Below, in pieces: positions 7,848 through 16,819 of a DNA stretch of 64,000 nucleotides. The stretch is from an uncultured Bacteroidales bacterium. Its GTDB lineage: Bacteria > Bacteroidota > Bacteroidia > Bacteroidales > P3. The position numbers and the translations under genes are program-made. Each line of letters starts with the position of its first letter. Within the stretch, counting starts at the first letter, position 1. The notes under the pieces were generated by a model. It saw only the letters and a program-made list of their open reading frames with translations, searched no databases and was not told where the DNA came from. Where the stretch lies: NCBI GenBank assembly GCA_905234665.1, contig CAJOIV010000001.1, forward strand, positions 31,150 to 95,149, given 5' to 3'.

Positions 7848-8579
7848 ATGAAACACTCCCTCCCCCTTTTAGCTTTTAGTTTTTACCTTTTAGTTTCCCT
7901 GTCCTCCTGCACCACCAAGGAGCCTGCCCCCGAGCCCTTCAACCTCAACGGCACCTGCTGGACCGACGGCTACGAATTCTTCGTCGGACAGCCCGACACC
8001 ATCACCAACGACAGCACTCTCCTCCTCTTCATCGGAGGCAACCTCCACGAAGGGGGCTACGGATTCGCCCTGCAGCGCCTCTCGGCCGACACCTTCCTCA
8101 TCCGGGCCATCCCCGGCTCGCCCATGGTGGCCGTGGGCATGGAGGGTGACACCGCCACCCTCGACAGCCTCGCCAGCGGACGCATCCTCGTGTGCCACCG
8201 CCCCAACGATCCGGAATGCGACACCCTCGAGATGTACGACCCCGGCGACATGACGCCCTACGACGCCTTCGCACGCATCATCCTCCAGAAACGCCTCGAC
8301 GACCTGAAAGGCATCTACACTGACGCCAAGAGCGGCATGACCTTCGAGTTCGCCGACACCCTCTTCATCCGCACTCCCAGCAACGGCAAGGCCGACACCG
8401 CCACCTTCCACATCTTCTATTCTTTCGACATGCCGACCCACGCCCTCATCCTCTCCTCGGGCGAGAAGCTCTGGTATGAAAAGACCGCCGTCGGCCTCGA
8501 CCTCTTCACCGCCAAATACTGGATTGCCGAGGAAGATTACTCCCAGGACAAGCCCCTCTACCGCCTCACACGGCAGTAA
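7848..8579 (+). CDS. lipoprotein of unknown function
   Basis: The 243-residue product has a type II signal peptide with lipobox LSSC at residues 18-21, followed by TTKEPAPEP, so it should be lipidated and exported. The mature protein is beta-rich and acidic, with many Asp and Thr. No domain is recognised. The signal-peptide codons are built from the sequence cttttagcttttagtttttaccttttag, the same simple-repeat type found in the intergenic spacers at 24.55 and 63.66 kb, and the start codon directly follows cctaattcctaatt units. The 5' end of this gene therefore overlaps repeat DNA. Confidence 0.75.
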   Translation: MKHSLPLLAFSFYLLVSLSSCTTKEPAPEPFNLNGTCWTDGYEFFVGQPDTITNDSTLLLFIGGNLHEGGYGFALQRLSADTFLIRAIPGSPMVAVGMEGDTATLDSLASGRILVCHRPNDPECDTLEMYDPGDMTPYDAFARIILQKRLDDLKGIYTDAKSGMTFEFADTLFIRTPSNGKADTATFHIFYSFDMPTHALILSSGEKLWYEKTAVGLDLFTAKYWIAEEDYSQDKPLYRLTRQ

Positions 8580-8595
8580 GCCTTATGAACGTACC

Positions 8596-8637
8596 ATAAG
8601 AAAAGCGTCCGGGTTTTGAACCGGACGCTTTTCTTAT
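8596..8637. terminator. bidirectional terminator between lipoprotein gene and aqpZ
   Basis: A perfect 17-bp stem (ATAAGAAAAGCGTCCGG / CCGGACGCTTTTCTTAT) with an 8-base loop separates two convergent genes. The T-rich flank on both strands fits a shared intrinsic terminator. Confidence 0.85.
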
Positions 8638-8650
8638 AGACAGACTGTAA

Positions 8651-9385
8651 TCAGTCTTTCTTGCAGCCCTTCTTGCAGCAGCATTCACCGACGAGGCACT
8701 TGTATGCCAGACCGGCGAGGGCGGCACCCACGAGAGGCGCAACGATGAAGAGCCACAGCTGGCCGCAGGCGCTCCAGCCGTCGGCATTGCTGAAGATGGC
8801 CTGGCTGATGCTGCGGGCAGGGTTGACGCTGGTGTTGGTCAGGGGGATGCTGACGAGGTGGATGAGCGTCAGGGTGAGACCGATGGCGAGGCCGGCAGCC
8901 TTGGTGTTGCTGCGCTCGTCGGTGGCGCCGAGGATAACCATCAGAAAGACAAAGGTGAGCAGAGCCTCGACGAGGAAGGCACCCCACATGGAGACACTCT
9001 GGTAGTCGGCATTGCCCGTGGCGGCGGCGAAGTCGGCACCAAAGCCGTTGGCGGCGAAGACTCCCGTCTGTCCCAATCCCGCTGCATGCCAGACGGCATA
9101 GAGGACAGCACCGGCAACAATGGCGCCGATGACCTGGCTCACCCAGTAGAGAAGCATGTCCTTGAAGCTCATACGTCCATTGACCCACACGCCGAACGAG
9201 ACTGCGGGGTTGAGATGGGCACCACTGATATGGCCTATGCCATAAGCCATTGCGATGACGGTGAGACCAAAGGCGATAGCGACGCCCAGGAATCCGACAT
9301 GTCCGAACAGCGCGGTACCGCAGCCGCCAAGGACCAGCACGAAGGTTCCAAGCCCTTCAGCAAACATTTTGTTACAAATCTTCAT
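8651..9385 (-). CDS. aqpZ: aquaporin Z-type water channel
   Basis: The 244-residue MIP-family channel has six predicted membrane helices and the two half-helix signatures: SGAHLNPAVSFG near residue 54 and TNTSVNPARSI near residue 180. The Arg after the second NPA and the aromatic/His selectivity positions fit a water-specific channel rather than a glycerol facilitator. The C-terminus is unusual for its Cys/Lys cluster (VGECCCKKGCKKD). It is convergent with the lipoprotein gene; no neighbour suggests a specific pathway. Confidence 0.92.
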   Translation of the reverse strand: MKICNKMFAEGLGTFVLVLGGCGTALFGHVGFLGVAIAFGLTVIAMAYGIGHISGAHLNPAVSFGVWVNGRMSFKDMLLYWVSQVIGAIVAGAVLYAVWHAAGLGQTGVFAANGFGADFAAATGNADYQSVSMWGAFLVEALLTFVFLMVILGATDERSNTKAAGLAIGLTLTLIHLVSIPLTNTSVNPARSISQAIFSNADGWSACGQLWLFIVAPLVGAALAGLAYKCLVGECCCKKGCKKD

Positions 9386-9676
9386 GGTACAATAGGTTTA
9401 ATTGGTTAATACTTTAGCCCCTTTAACGAAACCTAACATAATTTATTGTATCCTTCGCAACAAAAAACAAGCCGGTGTAGGCTCTAACTGGACAAAAGAA
9501 AGAGCTGTCCTTTCTTTCAGGAAACATCGTAGAAATACGGTTTTCCACGAATAGAACAAATTATTTTTCGCTGAATGGAAAAAAATGAGTACTTTTGCAA
9601 ATTGAAAACATCCACTATCATGATCCCCAAAAGAGTCACTTTTCAAATATAACGTAAGAGAGGAGGGAATACAACT
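9386..9676 (+). promoter_or_regulatory. intergenic region with mntA-hepT promoter
   Basis: This spacer holds a TACTTTTG -7 element at 9590-9597 for the downstream toxin-antitoxin pair and a purine-rich ribosome-binding stretch (agaggagg) before the ATG at 9677. A perfect inverted repeat AAAGAAAG-N7-CTTTCTTT at 9495-9517 and a hairpin at about 9521-9545 lie further up, upstream of the divergent aqpZ. No convincing aqpZ promoter and no gene were found. Confidence 0.6.
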
Positions 9677-9988
9677 ATGAGCACACAGCAGATAACCCAG
9701 ACCATCGCCGACTACTTCAAGACACAACCTGTCTTGAAGGCGTGGCTTTTTGGTTCCTTCGCCCGTGGCGAGGAGACCCCCCGTAGTGATGTGGATATAC
9801 TTTTTGTGCCGGACTATGCTTCAGGCAAACCGTTCACGCTGTTTACCCACGGTGGTATGCTGATGGACTTGCAGGAACTATTGGGTCGTGATGTTGATTT
9901 GGTAGTGGACGGTACGCTTCGCCCATACGCTGAGAAAACTGCCAACCGCGATAAAATACTGATTTATGAGAGAAAGAGCGAGAGATAA
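9677..9988 (+). CDS. mntA: MntA-type minimal nucleotidyltransferase antitoxin
   Basis: The 103-residue protein is a MNT-domain nucleotidyltransferase with the GSX10DXD signature: Gly26-Ser27, then Asp38 and Asp40 in GSFARGEETPRSDVD. A third acidic residue is in GRDVDLVVDG. In type VII HEPN/MNT systems, MntA silences its HEPN partner by adding AMP units to a Tyr of the toxin. It overlaps the downstream hepT by 23 bases, as expected for a coupled pair. Confidence 0.88.
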   Translation: MSTQQITQTIADYFKTQPVLKAWLFGSFARGEETPRSDVDILFVPDYASGKPFTLFTHGGMLMDLQELLGRDVDLVVDGTLRPYAEKTANRDKILIYERKSER

Positions 9989-10463
9989 AGGCCGATTGGA
10001 GGACATTCTTGAGTACTCCGAGAATGTGACGAGATTTATCAACGGCCACACCTTTGAGTCGTTTGTCGCCGACAAAGTCACCTACTATTCTGTAATGAAG
10101 AACGTGGAGATTGTGGGTGAAGCGGCTTATATGTTGAGCAAAGCTTTCAAGAAGGCACATCCCGCGACTCCGTGGAAAGTAGTTCAAGGTATGCGTCATG
10201 TTCTGGTGCATGACTATGCTACAATTGACGACAAGGAACTCTATAACACCGCAATCAACGGCATTCCCGAACTACGTGAGCAGGTGGCCAAGTACCTCGC
10301 CGACACCGATTGGGAGGCATGGGAGTCTGCTCCCGACGACTACGAGGACTCCGTCGACGAAGAAATGGCGAAACTTGCCCGCCGCATGAAGGCCGACGGA
10401 CTGACGCCTGAATTGATTACAAAATACACAGGACTGACAGCGGAAGAAATAGAGAGATTGTAA
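9966..10463 (+). CDS. hepT: HepT-type HEPN toxin with extra C-terminal tail
   Basis: The 165-residue protein has a helical HEPN domain (residues about 1-115) with the catalytic/modified RX4HXY motif as R77-HVLV-H82-D-Y84, the arrangement in HepT RNases whose Tyr is AMPylated by MntA. Typical HepT proteins end near residue 115-140. Here a tail of about 50 residues (DWEAWESAPDDYEDSVDEEM...LTPELITKYTGLTAEEIERL) resembles the helical C-terminus of Rpn/PD-(D/E)XK transposase-like proteins, an unusual combination. The pair starts the AT-richer accessory island. Confidence 0.85.
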   Translation: MRERARDKGRLEDILEYSENVTRFINGHTFESFVADKVTYYSVMKNVEIVGEAAYMLSKAFKKAHPATPWKVVQGMRHVLVHDYATIDDKELYNTAINGIPELREQVAKYLADTDWEAWESAPDDYEDSVDEEMAKLARRMKADGLTPELITKYTGLTAEEIERL

Positions 10464-10542
10464 GCGTGAAATTGATAAAATGAATATGACATAAAACGTA
10501 GAAATAGAAAAGAAATAGATAGAGCTTGAAGTGCTTGTTCTA

Positions 10543-10659
10543 ACGAGTAAAGACTGGTAATCATTACGGAACTAGAATAAGTTTACGGAAAGTTCACGCA
10601 TTGGCGTGAAGCATTCGTACCTTATTTGTTCCAAGGCTTTTTACCAGTCGCCTACTCGT
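10543..10659. other. 117-nt nested inverted repeat (possible structured RNA or MITE-like element)
   Basis: Within the 341-bp gene-free spacer 10464-10804, six paired segments nest concentrically: ACGAGTA/TACTCGT, ACTGGTAA/TTACCAGT, GGAAC/GTTCC, AATAAG/CTTATT, TACG/CGTA and TTCACGC/GCGTGAA. They are separated by short asymmetric internal loops and capped by a 4-base loop. This makes one long interrupted hairpin on either strand. It follows hepT by 79 bp and precedes an exported-protein gene. It is not a simple terminator, because it is too long and lacks a T-run. The bases gaactgtaagctg at 10732-10744 also occur in the repeat tail at 634-646. Confidence 0.7.
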
Positions 10660-10804
10660 AAATAAGGATTCACAAACGAAGGTTTCGCGCCTTTTTTATA
10701 TTCTTATCACGACATCGGCTTCCTGCACTATGAACTGTAAGCTGAATTTGTTTAATCATTATAAAACTGTAGAGGCAACAGGATAAAAACGCCAATAAAA
10801 AACA

Positions 10805-11344
10805 ATGAAGAGAATAATACTTGTGTGCATCACCTTTCTGTGTATAGGGAATATCCATGCTCAAAAACTAGACTTCAAATACTGGGATAAAACTGGTGAG
10901 TATGCATACGCCCACAAAATCATCATACCAACAAAAAGTAATCTAATAACTCTCGTTGATTTGTCACAATCAAGTTTTATTTCACTAATGAAACAATATG
11001 GTTATTTCCAAGATGCTAATATGGTAGAACCTTCTGACTATACTTTTGCTGCATTTTGTAATTATAGTTTGGACTTTTACATGGAACCCTTAAATGGATT
11101 TGGAACAAACACTATAGAACAGAGTGAAATTCGAAAATGTGTTAGGTTCATTGGTAAAATGAATAATCTTTCTCCCCGCGATGCATTAACTAATCTTGCA
11201 AAGGAATTACAAGAGTACTACACCAAAATGGTTGATGGGAAGGACTGTTTTGTGATACCGACTGAACAAGGAGGAGGGTACGTAATTCTAATAGGAATGT
11301 CAAACGGTTTCTATGTAGTAGAATGTATGCATTTAAATAAATAG
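10805..11344 (+). CDS. exported protein of unknown function (accessory island)
   Basis: The 179-residue product has a Sec signal peptide (MKRIILVCITFLCIGNIHAQ) and an AT-rich coding sequence unlike the GC-rich flanks. No family is recognised. The mature part has an AYAHKIIIPTKSN segment, two Cys (C106-like in AAFCNYSL and CVRF), and a C-terminal beta-like part (GGGYVILIGMSNGFYVVECM). It lies 94 bp upstream of the two-TM protein below on the same strand, so the two may act together at the envelope; that is inference from position only. Confidence 0.65.
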   Translation: MKRIILVCITFLCIGNIHAQKLDFKYWDKTGEYAYAHKIIIPTKSNLITLVDLSQSSFISLMKQYGYFQDANMVEPSDYTFAAFCNYSLDFYMEPLNGFGTNTIEQSEIRKCVRFIGKMNNLSPRDALTNLAKELQEYYTKMVDGKDCFVIPTEQGGGYVILIGMSNGFYVVECMHLNK

Positions 11345-11346
11345 GA

Positions 11347-11433
11347 ATGGTCATGAATACATTTGCATTAGTAATCATCAAGGATGAGGTCAACGATATT
11401 ATTCGGCACGGAAAACAATTAGCAATAGAATAA
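11347..11433 (+). CDS. possible 28-residue small ORF
   Basis: ATG at 11347 opens a frame encoding MVMNTFALVIIKDEVND... to a TAA five bases before the next gene's ATG. It exactly fills the spacer between two island genes. It could be a real small protein or the remnant of a longer gene; there is no ribosome-binding evidence. Confidence 0.25.
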   Translation: MVMNTFALVIIKDEVNDIIRHGKQLAIE

Positions 11434-11438
11434 CAAAG

Positions 11439-12806
11439 ATGAAAAGGAATAGTATTATTTGGATTATTATCGCAGTATGGCTTGTTGGCCTCGTTGGAAC
11501 CTTTTTCTTTACCCAAATGGCAGTTGACAAGAAAGAGAAAAAACTGTGGATGCAGGCACACGATGCATTAAGTGATTATTTCGACAGCCAATCAACCTAC
11601 ATGGATGTTGTTTATTCAGGGAAAAATGTGGCATACGAACAAATTTCCATCCCCGAAAGGCCTCAAAAAATTGACAACCCTCAGCAAGATTGGCAAAGAA
11701 GTCTAAACGATTCTTATGGGAGAAATCTTGAACAGTGGAAATCTGAATATGGTGATATTTGGAAATTATACAAGTTAAAGCCCAAATATAAAGCAGAAAA
11801 CAGTTGGAATTCGGACAACGAATGGACCGGATGGATGTTCCATGGGTTAAAATACTATAATGCCTGGGAGGGAATTGACGAGTTTATTGAATACCCTTAT
11901 CAAGTTGGATTAAAAAAGCAGGATGACAATTTCTTTTATGGCTTTATGCCAACAATACAGGAGGCTCTTAATAGTGCATACGAGTTTGAAACAGAAGACC
12001 CCAAATCATCAAATAGAAACAAATTTGCAGGTGGAAATAAATCCAGTATTTGGAACCTTAAAGATATGGTAGATAATGAATACTTTTTTCTTTGGAGTTA
12101 TGATTATGATTGCAATAGGTGGGGAAAAGAAAGCACCGACAGCATGCTTCGAGCAACTGATTGGGATAAATATCATGTAAATAGTGCTAGCTCCTTGCCG
12201 ACAACATATTCCTTTGTTGACGGTTTATTTGGCAAAACAGACTACCCAGGAGTATATAATGGATATTACCAAGTATACAACAGAATGCAAAGAACAGCTA
12301 TTTGGGAAGTGAAGTATGATTGGCGTTTTGATAATAAAAGTCGTGACTTGAAGAAATACCGCATTTGGTGGGCGGCAATTATTACCTTTCTAATGCTTGG
12401 CTCAGTTATTCCTCTTTCTATCATTGAAAACAAGAAAAAGAAATTGGCAGAGGAAACATTGCAGGATAGGCTTATACGACTTTGCAATCCTCAAAATTTC
12501 ATGAAAAAATATGACATGAAGAAAGTCGAGACAGCAAATGCCTTGTACCAAAGACTAATGACTGTTGGACTTGGGGAGCAAGCATTGAATGAGATTTCGC
12601 AAACGGCCATCACAGAATTGGGCATTACGCTGATTGATGAAACGCAATTGAAGAGACTGAAGGAGAAAGTGAATCCTCAGCACTATTTGAAGCCATACAA
12701 TGCAGAAAAGGTTTCATTGGCAAATGAATTGTTCGCAAGAATCTGTAAAGATGGATTGACTTATGAGGAATATATTGAAATAGAAAAAGAATCAAGAAAA
12801 CTATAG
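11439..12806 (+). CDS. two-TM protein with duplicated C-terminal module, function unknown
   Basis: The 455-residue protein has TM1 at about 5-27, a roughly 280-residue Trp/Tyr/Asp-rich region probably outside the membrane, TM2 at about 309-330 followed by NKKKK, and a cytoplasmic C-terminus. That C-terminus contains two diverged copies of one module: CNPQNFMKKYDMKKVETANALY (from residue 349) and VNPQHYLKPYNAEKVSLANELF (from 411), sharing NPxxxxxxYxxxKVxxAN. The layout suggests an outside sensor or binding domain linked to a repeated cytoplasmic adaptor. I do not recognise a named family. The coding sequence is AT-rich, like its upstream neighbour. Confidence 0.7.
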   Translation: MKRNSIIWIIIAVWLVGLVGTFFFTQMAVDKKEKKLWMQAHDALSDYFDSQSTYMDVVYSGKNVAYEQISIPERPQKIDNPQQDWQRSLNDSYGRNLEQWKSEYGDIWKLYKLKPKYKAENSWNSDNEWTGWMFHGLKYYNAWEGIDEFIEYPYQVGLKKQDDNFFYGFMPTIQEALNSAYEFETEDPKSSNRNKFAGGNKSSIWNLKDMVDNEYFFLWSYDYDCNRWGKESTDSMLRATDWDKYHVNSASSLPTTYSFVDGLFGKTDYPGVYNGYYQVYNRMQRTAIWEVKYDWRFDNKSRDLKKYRIWWAAIITFLMLGSVIPLSIIENKKKKLAEETLQDRLIRLCNPQNFMKKYDMKKVETANALYQRLMTVGLGEQALNEISQTAITELGITLIDETQLKRLKEKVNPQHYLKPYNAEKVSLANELFARICKDGLTYEEYIEIEKESRKL

Positions 12807-12931
12807 CATCATAAGGAGAATATTACTGAATATTTCGATGGTATCGAGTATTATTTCATCATTCCCCCAAAGCATTTCATTTTTTATTTTGCCATGTCGG
12901 GGGGGGGCTTATGCACTCGCAAATTATACAG

Positions 12932-12975
12932 AAATCATGAGCATGGTTTTTCGGAATCATACTCATGATTTTTAA
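12932..12975. terminator. bidirectional terminator between two-TM gene and abiH
   Basis: A 10-bp stem AAATCATGAG/CTCATGATTT with an A/T-rich interior lies between the convergent genes, and both flanks are T-rich in the direction of transcription. The rest of 12807-13030 holds a run of nine G (12899-12907) and no gene. Confidence 0.6.
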
Positions 12976-13030
12976 TATATATAATCTTGAAGATTTTACA
13001 ACAAAGAAATGAACTCACCATGGGGATACC

Positions 13031-13996
13031 TTACTTTATTCCCATTTTTTTCATCATCATTCTGTTTGTAAGAGTAAAAAGGATTTCATTGAGTTTTGCA
13101 AAATCGTTTTTATCGTCCGTAATGATAAAATTCAAATGAGATTGCTCAAATAGCCGCCGTAATTCAACATCCATTTCCCGTATTCTTTGCTTGATTGCCA
13201 ACTGTGATTGATTGTCCTTTGTTACGATAGTAATGTTTTGCTTGCTTGTTTCCTCGATAGCTCTTCCAGTGGAAAGTTCCTTTAAATATCTTTCAAAATA
13301 TATAAAATCGATGCTACCAAATGACAACCCAAAGAAAATGATATCATTTGCATTTTCTAATGAATTATTGATGTCATGATGCGGATAATGACGGTTCGAC
13401 GTTTTATGCAACCATTCATATCCTGTAGGCAATGGTGTTTCATCTACACCTAAAATAATAGAACTATTTGATAGTTCTCCATGTAAATGCTGACAATGCA
13501 TTTCTTGGTACTGACCTATTAATTTGCTAAAATAGTTTATGTCCGTATAGTTAAAGGAATAAACCATATCAAAACAGTTCGCCCTTAATATCGAAGCAGC
13601 GCAACATTCATTTTTTATTGTGTTTATAGAATTTTTCTGCGCCTCTTCAATGAATTTCTGCAATCCTGATTGGAGATTGTTAAAATAGATTTCATCTTCT
13701 TTTGCTGTGCTAAATGTATTATTGACTGCAATATTGGCTGCAAAGTTCAATAATTCTTTTTCCAAATCAAACCAAGCATTTTCTTCTAATACCATAGTTC
13801 GAATTGTTTCTATATAGTCTTTCATACAAATGTTATGGGGTTCTTCACCTAAATCAAGAATCCCATTTTTTGAAATTGGGAGTTTGTTGAACTCCACATG
13901 TGGCCAACAATTGGATTTCGCAAAGTCGGAATATTTAGTTTTAAGACCTAAATCCAAATCAAATCCATTTCCAATGACAAGTATTGAATTACTCAT
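13031..13996 (-). CDS. AbiH-family protein (phage abortive-infection family)
   Basis: The 321-residue protein begins MSNSILVIGNGFDLDLGLKTKYSDF, the N-terminal hallmark of the AbiH family (ILVIGNGFDLxxGxxTxYxDF). Other family traits are HLHGELSNSSIILGVDE in the middle and IIFFGLSFGSIDFIYFERYL towards the C-terminus. AbiH was named for lactococcal phage abortive infection; the mechanism is unknown. The ORF track's extra 11 N-terminal residues were dropped because the motif normally starts within a few residues of the Met. The gene is AT-rich and transcribed against the island's other genes, so it is probably an independent unit. Confidence 0.85.
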   Translation of the reverse strand: MSNSILVIGNGFDLDLGLKTKYSDFAKSNCWPHVEFNKLPISKNGILDLGEEPHNICMKDYIETIRTMVLEENAWFDLEKELLNFAANIAVNNTFSTAKEDEIYFNNLQSGLQKFIEEAQKNSINTIKNECCAASILRANCFDMVYSFNYTDINYFSKLIGQYQEMHCQHLHGELSNSSIILGVDETPLPTGYEWLHKTSNRHYPHHDINNSLENANDIIFFGLSFGSIDFIYFERYLKELSTGRAIEETSKQNITIVTKDNQSQLAIKQRIREMDVELRRLFEQSHLNFIITDDKNDFAKLNEILFTLTNRMMMKKMGIK

Positions 13997-14069
13997 ATTC
14001 TTTTTATTATGTGTTCCATTTCGGAACAAAAAATGTCACAATTCATAAGTTGTCGCATTATTTTGCAAT

Positions 14070-14101
14070 AACTTGTCGGAATTCCCGACAGGTTGAACCT
14101 G
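14070..14101. promoter_or_regulatory. overlapping palindromes upstream of abiH, possible operator
   Basis: AACTTGTCGG-AATTC-CCGACAGGTT (14070-14094) is a 25-bp inverted repeat with one mismatch. It overlaps a second palindrome, CAGGTT-G-AACCTG (14089-14101). Both lie 74-105 bp upstream of the abiH start, a plausible repressor-binding position. No matching regulator gene is present. Confidence 0.5.
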
Positions 14102-14239
14102 TAAAATCTCCCAACAAGTTGATTTTATAACGCAGAGACCACTTTATTATTGTGTTTCCTTACAAAGAATCAACAATAGCTCTGGGAACTAATGGACTTT
14201 ATACAAATACATGCTGATGAGAATTGAGATTGGTAAGCA

Positions 14240-14407
14240 GACCGCCGACACTCCGTCGAGAGATCACCGAGAGATCACCCAATAATAGTGCTGTAAATCA
14301 GCATTTTGTGCACTTTATATGCAGTTTCTTGTATTCTGTTGGTTTTCAGTGGTTTTAATATTGCCACAAAGAAGGCACAAAGAACCCACACATAACCCAC
14401 GAAGTGG
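14240..14407. repeat. candidate fourth 11-bp-unit array
   Basis: Within the gene-free stretch 14102-14655 are four consecutive 11-mers at 14364-14407 (ccacaaagaag, gcacaaagaac, ccacacataac, ccacgaagtgg) and two gagagatcacc units near 14257-14280. Upstream, ggttttcagt/ggttttaata units look like the opposite, pyrimidine-rich arm. A further gtctctttgtt/gtctctctgtc/gtctatcgggt series lies at about 14542-14574. The unit length matches the arrays at 2394, 29597 and 63699, but the symmetry is weaker. Confidence 0.45.
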
Positions 14408-14442
14408 TATGCCTGCCGAGCATGTTGAGGCAAACCACAAAC

Positions 14443-14473
14443 AAAAAAGAGAGGCCAATCGGTCTCTCTTTTT
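14443..14473. terminator. intrinsic terminator-like hairpin downstream of dnaK
   Basis: AAAAAGAGAGGCC-AATC-GGTCTCTCTTTTT forms a 13-bp stem (one G-T pair) with A- and T-rich ends. It could terminate in either direction. It lies about 180 bp beyond the dnaK stop, so its use by dnaK is uncertain. Confidence 0.6.
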
Positions 14474-14655
14474 CGCATTTCGAGAATTACTCAATCACCT
14501 TTTTTATGGTGGTGAGGTTTTAGAGAGGGGGTGTTGCCCGGAGTCTCTTTGTTGTCTCTCTGTCGTCTATCGGGTTTCCCCGTAGACTTTGCAATCCTTT
14601 TCGGACCTGGTTTGATTCCCATAGTTCTTCCGATTTAATTGGTTAAACATTATTT

Positions 14656-16593
<1,938 letters not shown>

Positions 16594-16632
16594 AATATTA
16601 CTTGTTTTTTGTTTTATTCTTTGTGGTTTACC

Positions 16633-16654
16633 TGCCAGTCGACGTAGACTGACA
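16633..16654. promoter_or_regulatory. palindrome TGCCAGTC-N6-GACTGACA upstream of dnaK
   Basis: This 22-bp near-perfect palindrome lies 40 bp upstream of the dnaK ATG. Its half-site recurs in a second palindrome at 16702-16720, making a shared regulatory protein plausible. Confidence 0.5.
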
Positions 16655-16701
16655 CCTCACTATTATCAACTAATGTGCCACCCTCCTGCCACCGCCGCCC
16701 C

Positions 16702-16720
16702 GACTGACAATATGGCAGTC
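16702..16720. promoter_or_regulatory. palindrome GACTGACA-N3-TGGCAGTC between dnaK and murF
   Basis: The half-sites are those of 16633-16654, but in the inverted order. A single TGCCAGT copy follows at 16777-16783, closer to murF. The rest of 16594-16819 shows no gene. Confidence 0.45.
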
Positions 16721-16819
16721 TCCGAACAGCAAGCCGCCCATTATGAGAAAGTTTGTCTGTGGGTATACTAAAATCCTGCCAGTATCGTTAAAAGGGTTAG
16801 TAAATTAATGGTTTGTTTA

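Noticed and set aside
9620-9652. Ten-codon leader peptide before mntA
   Set aside because: It is very short, has no ribosome-binding site or regulatory codon bias, and is expected by chance.
9443-9727. 94-residue minus-strand ORF upstream of mntA
   Set aside because: It overlaps the mntA promoter and start and shows no protein-like features.
10543-10659. Integron attC site
   Set aside because: The ends do not show the RYYYAAC/GTTRRRY core, there is no integrase gene, and the downstream genes are not a cassette array.
12899-12907. Run of nine G as a phase-variable tract
   Set aside because: It lies between convergent genes, outside coding or promoter sequence, so a switching role is not supported.
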